64,000 nucleotides of DNA, taken from Desulfovibrio sp. Lineage in GTDB: Bacteria > Desulfobacterota > Desulfovibrionia > Desulfovibrionales > Desulfovibrionaceae. The stretch spans positions 202,494 to 266,493 of the forward strand of contig JACQYS010000019.1 in the NCBI GenBank assembly GCA_016208105.1. The letters are read 5' to 3'. This document shows positions 1 to 7,922 of this stretch, one piece after another. How positions within the stretch are numbered: position 1 is the stretch's first letter; every line of letters begins with the position of its first letter. The notes below the pieces were generated by a model. The model had not been told where the DNA came from and ran no database searches. It worked only from the letters and a program-made list of their open reading frames with translations. The position numbers were made by a program, and so were the translations under genes.

Positions 1-1565
1 TCGGACACCAAGGCTTTGGCTGCCCTTTTCAGCCAGGAGGAACCCTTCAACGGAGACCGTGGCTTCACCAGTTTTGCAAGCTGAGGCATTTCCCTTTTGG
101 ACTCGAAGTACCCGGCGATCAGTTGCCTTGAAGCGGCCTGGTACTCATTGGTGATGCTTACAGGGCCGAAAAGTTTGCGGTATTTGGGCTCGCGGGCAAC
201 CAGCGTACCAATGCCCTTCCAGAGCAGGAGCAGGGCATTGTAACTTTTCTGATACTCAGGACACACGAAGGAACGGCCCATCTCAAGAGCAGGGCCGAGT
301 TCGAGCATGAAGCCCGTTTTGAGCTTGAACAAAGTGGAGACATAAAGCCCTTTCCCGCCATTTCCACTGAGAATCTCATCCGTTCTTCCCAAACGATAAG
401 CACCCGCCACTTCCAGCTTTTTGTTGTTCCAAATGAACACGTGGCTGTAGTGCTTGTCGAAGGCGTCCAGATCGCAAGATTTGCCCGTTCCCTCTCCCAC
501 CTTCCGGAAAGTGAGCTCTCTTAATCGACCTATCTCCCTGAGCACCAAGGGGATAGAGCTGGCTTTGGCCTCGTACACCGAAAACTCGCCGCTGGTGAGC
601 AGAAGGCCGCGCTCAGGAAGCCTGCCAACTTCGTTGGCCATGAGTCCCGGATCCACTGGAGCTATCAGGGCCTCCTGGCGGCTGATGGTACGGAGGGGGA
701 AGCGGCTGAATGTGATCTTGGGCTTCGCGGCTGCTTTGCCCATGATTTCCGTGCGAAGGCGCAAATAGTCGGCAGCCTGCTTGTCGCCCATTTCTTCAAG
801 TTGAGAGGGGGGGATTGGGGCCCCGATACGGACCTCTACGGTCTTGTGGGCTTTGTTCACGAACTCGCGCCCAAGCAGCATGGTGCGAAGCCTCGGGTGC
901 ACCAAACCGGCCAGATGAAACATGGGGCCATTGGCTCCGGAAAAATGCACGGGGACCACCGTGGCCCCGCAGGCCCTTATGATGCGTGCGATGGAAGGGC
1001 TCCAGACGGGTTCCGCCACTCGGCCCTCGCGCATGGTGAAATGAGCGACTTCTCCGGCCGGGAACACCCCGAGGCAGGCCCCATCGCGCAGCCAGGCGAT
1101 GCTCTCTCGCAGCGGGGCGATGTTTCGGCCCAGAGCTTTTTCAGTGCCGAACGGATCCACCAGGATGAACATGTCCCGAAGCTCCCGGATGTGCCCGAGC
1201 AGGTAGTTGGCCATTATCTTCACGTCCGGGCGTGCCTGGTGGAGCATCTCGGCCAGCAAAAGCCCCTCCATCCCTCCGAAGGGATGATTGGCCACAACCA
1301 CCAGTGGCCCTTGCTTGGGTATGCGCTCAATATCCTCAGGGGTTACGGTGCAGGTAAACCCAAAAGCCCGAATGACTTCGCGCAAGTAGTCCCGCCCTGT
1401 GGCACCTGCGGGGATGTTTCTGGAAAGCCGCGAGATCATGTCCAACGCCAAGACCCTGCCGAGAGGCTTCCCCACGGCTCTGAGCACCGTTCTGGCCAGA
1501 GGGTTCTTGACTTTGGATTCCAGTGTGAAAAGGTCGATTGTTTTCGGTTCTGTCACTTGGTTCAT
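1..1565 (-). CDS. Lysophospholipid acyltransferase-GNAT fusion, OlsF-like (partial, 3' end off window)
   Basis: About 521 residues are visible and the frame stays open to the window edge, so the C-terminus is missing. Residues about 60-260 are a PlsC-type acyltransferase with NHPFGG around His94 and a later FPAGE block. From about residue 330 a GNAT/Acetyltransf_5 domain follows (YRLGRTDEIL, LEMGRSFVCPEYQ), as in the ornithine N-acyltransferase OlsB. An O-acyltransferase in front of an N-acyltransferase is the architecture of OlsF, which makes ornithine lipids; a hemolysin-type acyltransferase of unknown substrate is the alternative. The ATG at 1565 follows GGAGG by a normal distance. The gene is divergent from the MerR gene. 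Family is well supported; substrate is inferred. Confidence 0.82.
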   Translation of the reverse strand, partial: MNQVTEPKTIDLFTLESKVKNPLARTVLRAVGKPLGRVLALDMISRLSRNIPAGATGRDYLREVIRAFGFTCTVTPEDIERIPKQGPLVVVANHPFGGMEGLLLAEMLHQARPDVKIMANYLLGHIRELRDMFILVDPFGTEKALGRNIAPLRESIAWLRDGACLGVFPAGEVAHFTMREGRVAEPVWSPSIARIIRACGATVVPVHFSGANGPMFHLAGLVHPRLRTMLLGREFVNKAHKTVEVRIGAPIPPSQLEEMGDKQAADYLRLRTEIMGKAAAKPKITFSRFPLRTISRQEALIAPVDPGLMANEVGRLPERGLLLTSGEFSVYEAKASSIPLVLREIGRLRELTFRKVGEGTGKSCDLDAFDKHYSHVFIWNNKKLEVAGAYRLGRTDEILSGNGGKGLYVSTLFKLKTGFMLELGPALEMGRSFVCPEYQKSYNALLLLWKGIGTLVAREPKYRKLFGPVSITNEYQAASRQLIAGYFESKREMPQLAKLVKPRSPLKGSSWLKRAAKALVS

Positions 1566-1732
1566 GGAGGCCTCCGGTGGTTGTGGAGAACTTTCCTTGC
1601 CGTCTAGCCGCTCCATGTTGCGAGTAGATGAAGGTTGCGTGAAGGTTGATTCCTGGAGGATTTTGCAGGCAGCGAAGTTGACTCTCCCTCCCGGGCGCAC
1701 TACTCACGAACAAACACCCCAAGGAAGAGTCC

Positions 1733-2347
1733 GTGTCACACGCCAAGCTTTATTCCATCTCCGCCATTGCCAAGCTCCTGGACTTGCCCGAGTCCACCCT
1801 GCACTATTGGAAGAACCGCTTCGACCAGCTCCTCCCCAGTGTGGGTCAAGGCCGGCACAGACGGTTTCGAGCCGAAGCGGTGGACATCTTCCGGTCCATT
1901 GGCAACCTCCTGGGGTCAGGACTGTCCGTTGCCGATGCCAAGGCCGAGCTCTCCAAAACCCTGCCGGTGAACATCACCCCCGACGAAACCGCCGTGGTTA
2001 CTCCCGTGCAGTTCCGAGGGATGGGCCAAGTTGATCAGGGCTGCGGCGAGGAGCTTGCCATGCGTATCGGCACGGCAATGGCCGAGGCTATCGGAGAGAA
2101 GCTTCAAGGGCTTCTCACACAGGCTGGTGGGCAGCCGGGACAGATGGCACTGCCGGACGAAACGGTGGACGCCCTCAAGGCTGAGTTAGCACGTGCCCGC
2201 TCCGAAATCGAGGAACTCAGGCTGTCCAAGGATGAAATGCAGGGCAAGCTCACAGTACTCGAGGCTGAGTTGATCCGGCTGCGCAAGGACGGACGTGAGA
2301 TGGAAAAACACTTGTTGGGGAAGATAAAGGCCGCCCAGCAGGCATAG
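1733..2347 (+). CDS. MerR-family transcriptional regulator with C-terminal coiled coil
   Basis: The 204-residue protein starts at GTG 1733 behind AAGGAAGAG. Residues about 5-75 form a MerR winged helix (YSISAIAKLLDLPESTLHYW, then GRHRRF in the wing). The middle is low in similarity to any effector domain I know, and residues about 145-200 are charged heptads typical of a coiled coil for dimerisation. No metal-binding cysteines of the MerR/CueR type are present. It diverges from the acyltransferase gene, with 167 bases between the two starts, so regulation of that gene is possible but not shown. Confidence 0.85.
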   Translation: MSHAKLYSISAIAKLLDLPESTLHYWKNRFDQLLPSVGQGRHRRFRAEAVDIFRSIGNLLGSGLSVADAKAELSKTLPVNITPDETAVVTPVQFRGMGQVDQGCGEELAMRIGTAMAEAIGEKLQGLLTQAGGQPGQMALPDETVDALKAELARARSEIEELRLSKDEMQGKLTVLEAELIRLRKDGREMEKHLLGKIKAAQQA

Positions 2348-2403
2348 CGCCCACAAATGAACGCCCTCAGTGACCAGAGGGCACTTGGTTGGCCAGCGAA
2401 CGG

Positions 2404-2730
2404 CTACCCGCCTGATTTGGCTCCCGGCCTGACAAACACCAATTCGCCCTCTCCGGGCAGGGCAATCCGCAATGCCCCGTCCGACCACACCCCACGCAAC
2501 ACACCGCCTCCTTTGGAGTGCAGCCAGATTTCCGACCCCCTCGCCTCCCATCGTACTGAGACTGCGTCGGTATGGGTTTCCCACTCTCCGGTGAAACCGG
2601 CCTTGAGTGTCAACGTGACGATTTTCCCATCCGCCCCTTGAGCAACATACTTTCCCTCCGCGCCAGAGGAGCCGCTGCATGAGGCGGCCATTGCGGCCAG
2701 GGCAAAAAGCAGGGCTATGATCTTTCTCAT
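2404..2730 (-). CDS. Small predicted lipoprotein
   Basis: The 108-residue protein has a short basic N-terminus, a hydrophobic stretch and a lipobox-like AAMAASC with the lipidated Cys at about 18. The mature part (about 90 residues) looks like a small beta-rich domain (GKYVAQGADGKIVTLTLKAG) with no cysteines or catalytic motif that I recognise. Its ATG shares one base with the TAA of the upstream MauE-like gene (TAATG), so the two are translationally coupled. It is the last gene of the operon that starts at 6217. Function unknown; a periplasmic or membrane-anchored partner of that redox operon is an inference from position. Confidence 0.75.
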   Translation of the reverse strand: MRKIIALLFALAAMAASCSGSSGAEGKYVAQGADGKIVTLTLKAGFTGEWETHTDAVSVRWEARGSEIWLHSKGGGVLRGVWSDGALRIALPGEGELVFVRPGAKSGG

Positions 2731-3215
2731 TACAGCTCCTTAACCCTTGCCAGGAAAAGGTTCTCCATGTGCAGCCTGCGGTCGTACAGGTATACGTGAA
2801 CCGTTATGGCCAACCAGGCGATGTCCCTAAAAAACGTTCTCCAGCTGATCTGATCCTCCAAAGAGTGAAAACAGCCGCATCCAATGGGAACCCCTCTGGC
2901 CAGCGTGATGACGATGGCCACGGTGAACAGGACCATAAGCCCCATCAGAACCAGGATGGCTGCCTTGGGGCGTATGCCCGCGATGACCAGCACGCCGCAA
3001 ATGAGTTCTGTCCATGGCATTATGACGGTCATCATTCCCACCGCCCAGTAGGGAACAAGCTCGTAGCTGGCGATGGAGTCGGCGAATTCCGCGGGATAAT
3101 TGATCTTGTAGACACTGGCGTAGATAAAGATTCCCCCGATGTATAGCCTGAACGCCACGGCCAGCCATGGATGCGTCAGAACGAACCGGATATGTTCGAA
3201 AATCCTTGAGCTCAT
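2730..3215 (-). CDS. MauE/DoxX-like redox membrane protein
   Basis: The 161-residue protein has four predicted membrane helices (about 19-36, 58-80, 84-106, 124-143) and the C-G-C pair at residues 113-115 in GVPIGCGCF, which matches the cysteine pair of the MauE branch of the DoxX superfamily. MauE proteins are thought to pass disulfide reducing equivalents across the membrane to a TlpA/MauD-type thioredoxin, and such a thioredoxin is encoded two genes upstream. The start ATG at 3215 overlaps the upstream TGA by four bases. Assignment to DoxX/MauE is firm; the electron-relay role is family knowledge plus context. Confidence 0.83.
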   Translation of the reverse strand: MSSRIFEHIRFVLTHPWLAVAFRLYIGGIFIYASVYKINYPAEFADSIASYELVPYWAVGMMTVIMPWTELICGVLVIAGIRPKAAILVLMGLMVLFTVAIVITLARGVPIGCGCFHSLEDQISWRTFFRDIAWLAITVHVYLYDRRLHMENLFLARVKEL

Positions 3216-4897
3216 GGTCGCAACGTTCCTCCCGCCAACTTCCAGGCTTCCATGCCTCCCCGCAGAATCCGTACGTCTTTGTGCCCCCGTTTTTTCAGAA
3301 GATCGGCCACAGTTTCATCGTAGAGCCTGCTCACCGTGCGCCCGTAGACCAGCACCGGCTTTTCAGGAGGAAGCTTGGCCAGCCGCATGCCGTACATGAA
3401 ATCAAACAGCGCCGAGGGCACATTCGTCGCCCCGTCGATATGCTTCACTTTAAATGACTCTTGGGGTCTGGCATCAATGAGAACGGCTTGCCCACTCTCC
3501 AAAAGCCTCCTGGACGTCCCCGCCTCTACCGTCACCGCCTCGGGGCGGGACCAGATGGATGGAAGCGGATCGACCCCCGAAGGGTTTGCCCAGTTGAACA
3601 GGAACCCTATTGCTGCCGCCACGGCCAGTATCAGACCGAAATCCATCCAGGTCGCTCTGGATACCCGATTCAATTCCTGGGCTACCAGATCTTTGATTCT
3701 TGCCTTGGCCCTTTGAAGTCCGTCAATCTCACCCTTCGCCGAGGTAAGCTCTTCAATGAGCCGGGCCAATTCGTTGTTGCTGGCCGCAAGCTCCTCGTTC
3801 CGCAGACGCTGGGCTTCAAGGAGCCTCACCATGCGCAGGCTGGTAAGAAAAGCGCCTGTCACGGCCAGCAGGGTTTCGCGTCTGCCTTGATCCAAAGGGG
3901 AACCGTCCAGGCGGGGGCCCAGGCCAACAAACCCAAAAGCATCCTCGCCAGCCACGAACCATATCCCAGGGCTGTCTTCCGGCAGACCGCATTCCGCCAA
4001 GTCATGCGGGGCTTCCAGCCAATCCGACTTGCGCCCGCCAGCGGTGAACAGCCCGCTGGTCACCACTTGCCGGAATCGGACCGGATCAAAACCTGAGATT
4101 TTGGCGCGCCCCCCTCCCCTGCCGACGAAAGACCGGATGGTACCAGAGCGATCGGCCAAAAAGACATAGGCGCTCCCTGCCCCCGCTGTCCCTGCCATGG
4201 AAAGCAGGTAACTCTCCAAGAGCTGCTCGGGGGAGGTCATGGCGCTCATTTCGGTGAGAGATTGGATCAGGGTGTCCTGTTGAAAGACCCGATTGTTGAG
4301 AAGCGCGTTGCGCAAGGCGAGATCCTGTCCCATGGCGGCGAGGCGCTGTGTGAGGAATGCTCTGGACAGGGCGCCGAGAAGCGTGTCGGTCAGGCTCAGA
4401 AGGAAATCCCTGTCCTCAGGTCCGTATTCGGAATTGCCAAGTCTGGGGCCCAGCATCAGGAGCCCTCCCAACCCGCCGTTTTGACTCCAGCGTGCCAGAA
4501 GCTTGGCCCCCTTCGGAAAGAGAGCGCTCTCACGGCTGGCTTCAGCGATGATGACTCGAGGTTTGCCGGGCAGACAGTCCCCGCCCCCCTTGGCCAGCCA
4601 CTGCCGCCAGACCTGGCCGGAGTCCTGTTCCAGCTTTCGTGCTTCCCCAGAAGGAATGCCACGGTGCATGACCAAATCTTCCCCAACAGATTGTTCATTC
4701 GCTCCAGCGAGCACGAAAAATGCCGATGACGCGCCGAGCCCCCCCATGGCGGTCAAGAGAAAAGCCTTACCTATCTGGCGGGGAGTCGTCAGGGTGGAGA
4801 GCTCGCGAGCCGCATCATGCAGAATTCTGAGATGAAACGTGTCCGCGCATGGGGCGTCCGCTCTGCCCACATTGTCTTGCGAGTCTGCGCCAGGCAT
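3212..4897 (-). CDS. GAF-like / coiled-coil / membrane protein with degenerate C-terminal rhodanese domain
   Basis: About 561 residues. The N-terminal 360 residues contain two GAF-like repeats (about 25-190 and 205-360), followed by a coiled coil (about 365-415), one membrane helix (about 421-440, GLILAVAAAIGFLFNW) and a rhodanese fold (about 455-561: VLIDARPQESF, then HIDGATNVPS). The active-site loop reads VYGRTVSRLYDE, so the catalytic Cys is replaced by Gly and sulfur transfer by the usual mechanism is not expected. The topology suggests a cytoplasmic sensor half and a rhodanese half on the other side of the membrane. ATG 4897 is preferred to the in-frame TTG at 4903. It lies between the thioredoxin and MauE genes in one operon. 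Confidence 0.78.
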   Translation of the reverse strand: MPGADSQDNVGRADAPCADTFHLRILHDAARELSTLTTPRQIGKAFLLTAMGGLGASSAFFVLAGANEQSVGEDLVMHRGIPSGEARKLEQDSGQVWRQWLAKGGGDCLPGKPRVIIAEASRESALFPKGAKLLARWSQNGGLGGLLMLGPRLGNSEYGPEDRDFLLSLTDTLLGALSRAFLTQRLAAMGQDLALRNALLNNRVFQQDTLIQSLTEMSAMTSPEQLLESYLLSMAGTAGAGSAYVFLADRSGTIRSFVGRGGGRAKISGFDPVRFRQVVTSGLFTAGGRKSDWLEAPHDLAECGLPEDSPGIWFVAGEDAFGFVGLGPRLDGSPLDQGRRETLLAVTGAFLTSLRMVRLLEAQRLRNEELAASNNELARLIEELTSAKGEIDGLQRAKARIKDLVAQELNRVSRATWMDFGLILAVAAAIGFLFNWANPSGVDPLPSIWSRPEAVTVEAGTSRRLLESGQAVLIDARPQESFKVKHIDGATNVPSALFDFMYGMRLAKLPPEKPVLVYGRTVSRLYDETVADLLKKRGHKDVRILRGGMEAWKLAGGTLRP

Positions 4898-4914
4898 TGC
4901 CAACCCGCTCTGAG

Positions 4915-5478
4915 CTAACGCACCAGTTTGGAAACTTGATCGTAAAAGGCGTTCACATCCTCGATGATGCCCATATGGGCGAAAAGCACCTTGCCTTTGG
5001 AATCGACCACCATTGTGAACGGCGTTTTGGGTTCCCCCAACTGCTTATGAACAGCGAAGTTTGGGTCCCAGGCCACGGGATATTTGTACACACCCGAATC
5101 CCGCAAATATTCCATTTCCTCTTTGGTTGCTCCCGCTGCCAGCCCAAGCATCTTCACCTTGCCACCAAGTTCGCTATCCTTGGTCAGCCTGGCGTAGAAC
5201 TTATCGAAAAGCGGCGCCTGGATATGGCACTGCGGGCAATACACACCCACGACTTCAATGATGACAAAGTCAGCTTTGACCGCCGAGAGTTTGAACGTGC
5301 CTCCATCCCCGCAGCCAAGATAGTTCCTCTCTTCCGCGCCAAGCGGCGCTGACAGCTGGAGCCCTTGCGGCAGCACCGCCCCAACCTTGGGCGGCTCAGC
5401 CCGGAGTATCGTTACAGTAGTGGCAACAAACGTAAGAATGGCAAACGCTGCCAGGGTTGCAGTCTTTAGCGTGGTCAT
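4915..5478 (-). CDS. TlpA/MauD-like periplasmic thioredoxin
   Basis: The 187-residue protein has an N-terminal signal anchor (about 5-26), then a thioredoxin fold with the redox motif CPQC at 81-84 (VVGVYCPQC), and a cis-proline in KTPFTMVVDSKG. A second Cys lies near the start of the fold (YLGCGDG, about 56). TlpA-type proteins reduce periplasmic disulfides and are usually recharged by a membrane partner such as MauE/CcdA/DsbD. The start at ATG 5478 is set by GGGAGGAC just upstream; longer frames would run into the response-regulator gene. It is 13 bases downstream of that gene and about 17 bases before the rhodanese gene. Confidence 0.88.
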   Translation of the reverse strand: MTTLKTATLAAFAILTFVATTVTILRAEPPKVGAVLPQGLQLSAPLGAEERNYLGCGDGGTFKLSAVKADFVIIEVVGVYCPQCHIQAPLFDKFYARLTKDSELGGKVKMLGLAAGATKEEMEYLRDSGVYKYPVAWDPNFAVHKQLGEPKTPFTMVVDSKGKVLFAHMGIIEDVNAFYDQVSKLVR

Positions 5479-5491
5479 GTCGTCCTCCCGG

Positions 5492-6217
5492 TCAGACTGT
5501 TTGTTCAGCAGTGCTTGCCAGCGCCTCGGCTTCAGAAGGAAAAATCTTGCCCGCATGTGCAACGCCGGCGTCCTGCAGCAATTGCCGCTGCTCTTCGGTG
5601 GCAGCGGCCACAACCGCCAAAGAGCCCGCATCGCGGCAGGCAAGAAGCAACTGTGTGATAAGGGCGATCCCCGCTCCCGTTAGCCGCGCTGACTCGTCCA
5701 GACTCACCACCACCTTTTGACCCAGCTCCGCCGCCTTGTCCCTTGCCGCGTCGAATGCGGTTTCGGAAGCAGCCGACAGCCTGCCACCAACCTCGACCAC
5801 CAGCACACCAGTCTCCCGCCGGACCTGGACATGCTCGACTGCCAGACCTTTGGAATCCAGACGTTCACGAGCCCTGGCCAGTTCCCGTTGCAGCACATCC
5901 TGCCGGATGGGCTTGTCAATAAAACCCGTGGCGTCCAAGCTCAGCGAATCCAGCGCCAGCTCCACGTCTCCATGCCCGGTGACGACGATGACCTGCGTCT
6001 CTGCATCCAATGCCTTGATGCGGGAAAGGACTTCCAGGCCGTCCATGTCGGGCATTTTGATATCGGTTAACACAATTTTTGGCCGTTTGGATTCAAACAG
6101 CTCAAGCCCCTCCGCACCGCTTTCCGCAGTGAGGACCTCGTAGCCCATCGCCTCGAGCAACAAGCAGAACATCGAAAGCGTGGGTTTCTCGTCGTCAATG
6201 ACAAGGACGGTCTTCAT
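5492..6217 (-). CDS. Response regulator with C-terminal STAS domain
   Basis: 241 residues. Residues 1-120 are a CheY-like receiver with the acidic pair at 8-9, phospho-acceptor Asp52 (VLTDIKMP), and the conserved Thr and Lys (VVTGHG, FIDKPI). Residues about 130-235 fold like a STAS/anti-anti-sigma domain (VLVVEVGGRLSAA; VVVSLDESARLTGAGIAL), with TGAG where SpoIIAA-type proteins carry the phosphorylatable DSSG. This output acts by protein-protein contact rather than DNA binding. ATG 6217 was chosen because the receiver begins there; no kinase gene is adjacent. It is the first gene of the redox operon running to 2404. Confidence 0.85.
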   Translation of the reverse strand: MKTVLVIDDEKPTLSMFCLLLEAMGYEVLTAESGAEGLELFESKRPKIVLTDIKMPDMDGLEVLSRIKALDAETQVIVVTGHGDVELALDSLSLDATGFIDKPIRQDVLQRELARARERLDSKGLAVEHVQVRRETGVLVVEVGGRLSAASETAFDAARDKAAELGQKVVVSLDESARLTGAGIALITQLLLACRDAGSLAVVAAATEEQRQLLQDAGVAHAGKIFPSEAEALASTAEQTV

Positions 6218-6458
6218 GTTCAGCCTCGTCTGCGCTGGGAGGATGAAGAGAAAATCCCGATACAAACTGTAAGATTGAACCAGTATGATAGCGGCTGGAA
6301 ATGAATCTGTCCACCGGCCTGGATATCAAACCAGCTCTTCGTCGGAACGCTAGAATCGCGTCCTGGTCTTGCAACAAACGTTCACCAGAACCTCAGGCCC
6401 GCTGTTGAGGGGGGGGCATCCGAATCAGAACAGGGATGGCAGCCAGACCTCCCACGCC

Positions 6459-7295
6459 TCAGTAGAGGGTACGGTACTGTTTTTTGACGAGCTCTTCGTA
6501 TTGTTTCTGGGCCTCGGTGCATTCCGCGACTTTGGCGTCCACCCACCCCTTGGTTTGAACCATGCGCTGATCGGCGGCCCTGCCGGCGTAGTTGGCGTTC
6601 CAATCCTCCACTATATTCACTGCCTTGCCGCAGCTCTCGTTTCGCTTGCGCATCAGGACGTCGGTCTCCTTGGCCTGACGGGGATTCGAGAAGATCAGGC
6701 CCTGATAGTAGTATTCAAAATTCTTGGTCTTCTCATTGACCACGACCCCCCCGGTACCCTCCAGTGCCGCATGGACACCCGGAGAAAGCTCCACCACCAC
6801 CCAGGCGTGGTCGAAGGTCCTAGCTCTTTTGGCCGGATCCATTCCCGCGACATCTGTTTTGACGTTTCCGGCCATAACTTTGGGGGAATATTGCTTGGTC
6901 TTGAGAATATTGAAGAGCTCCAAGGCCATATCAATGCAGACAAAGTAGTCCACCATGGAATAGGTATGGCTGCGCCGATACTCGTCGACGATCTTGTGCA
7001 GTTCAGCAAACTTGGGATCGTTCCTGGCTTGAGCCATCACATTGAGAATGATTTCCTTCCGGCTTCCCGAGCCCACGGGGAGGCTTGGGTTGCCTATTTC
7101 CGTTACATTCTTGCTCGGATCCTCGACCTTGCGGTCGGTCATGTGCACCACGCCCTTCTCGTCCGTCCATGTGTAGACGGCAGCGTGCAAAGGGCTGGCG
7201 ACGTCTGGTCCGAACGTTATTGCCAATATTGCGAACAAGAACGCGATGAGAAAATATGGAAGGTTGGAGCGCAGCCCACAGACATAAGCAAGCAT
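6459..7295 (-). CDS. Secreted DUF4124-like protein of unknown function
   Basis: About 278 residues with a signal peptide (hydrophobic about 15-30, likely cut after PLHA) and a DUF4124-type motif straight after it (VYTWTDEKGVVHMTD). The remainder (about 90-278) has no catalytic motif I recognise; two Cys (about 141 and 223) could pair in the periplasm. The ATG at 7295 is favoured because it gives a compact signal peptide; the frame also opens from a TTG at 7331. The same DUF4124 motif starts the lytic transglycosylase at 51.7 kb. Stand-alone transcription is likely since the flanking gaps are 240 and 170 bases. Confidence 0.7.
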   Translation of the reverse strand: MLAYVCGLRSNLPYFLIAFLFAILAITFGPDVASPLHAAVYTWTDEKGVVHMTDRKVEDPSKNVTEIGNPSLPVGSGSRKEIILNVMAQARNDPKFAELHKIVDEYRRSHTYSMVDYFVCIDMALELFNILKTKQYSPKVMAGNVKTDVAGMDPAKRARTFDHAWVVVELSPGVHAALEGTGGVVVNEKTKNFEYYYQGLIFSNPRQAKETDVLMRKRNESCGKAVNIVEDWNANYAGRAADQRMVQTKGWVDAKVAECTEAQKQYEELVKKQYRTLY

Positions 7296-7464
7296 GGTTT
7301 TTTGCTTACGGATGCTCCACAGAGCAGTCAAGCGGACACAATGAAGAACCTGCCTCGCACCGAGCGCGAGCAGGCATCCTTCCTGGCGCCAGCGGCCAAG
7401 TCATACTGGCACTCTCCCTCAGGCTTGGAGCCTCCCGGAAGATTCGAGGAGGCACTTTTGACCG

Positions 7465-7815
7465 TTACTGCGTGGTCGTTGTACCACCGACAGGCACGAA
7501 GGCCTGATTGCCTGTGGTGATGGCGAAAGGTCCCCTGGCCAGGATGGACTTTTCGAAAGATGTAAGCACATCCCCGTTCTGGAGCTTCTTTTCAGCTTGG
7601 CTGTATGCGGCGGCTGTAACCACTTGCGTGGAGTAGTTCATATACAGCTGAATGGCATTGTAGGTGTTCTGTTGCTGGGCCGTCATTCCAGAGTAAAGCA
7701 CGCCCTCCAGACCTGGGTAAGCAAAGGTGCTCGTCGTGGTTGTCGTTGTCGTTTGAGCCATTGCGCTGGCGGCGAAAACAAAAATGCAAGCGGTGACAAG
7801 CAGGCTTCTTTTCAT
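7465..7815 (-). CDS. Small secreted Thr-rich hypothetical protein
   Basis: The 116-residue protein begins with a clean signal peptide (MKRSLLVTACIFVFAASAMA, cut before QT). The mature protein starts with seven threonines and ends in a second Thr cluster (GGTTTTQ). Between them is a soluble, helix-prone middle (SGMTAQQQNTYNAIQLY). GGGGTAC before the ATG is a fair ribosome site. No family recognised. Its short length, signal peptide and the isolated position between two envelope genes suggest an abundant periplasmic or cell-surface protein, but that is inference. Confidence 0.65.
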   Translation of the reverse strand: MKRSLLVTACIFVFAASAMAQTTTTTTTSTFAYPGLEGVLYSGMTAQQQNTYNAIQLYMNYSTQVVTAAAYSQAEKKLQNGDVLTSFEKSILARGPFAITTGNQAFVPVGGTTTTQ

Positions 7816-7922
7816 GGCAGTACCCCCTGATTTGGCATTAATCTACCATGAATCGGAAAAGATGCAAGGAAACTTAAGGGTTGGGCACAATTATCCCGGA
7901 AAACCGATTTCTTGCCCGACGC

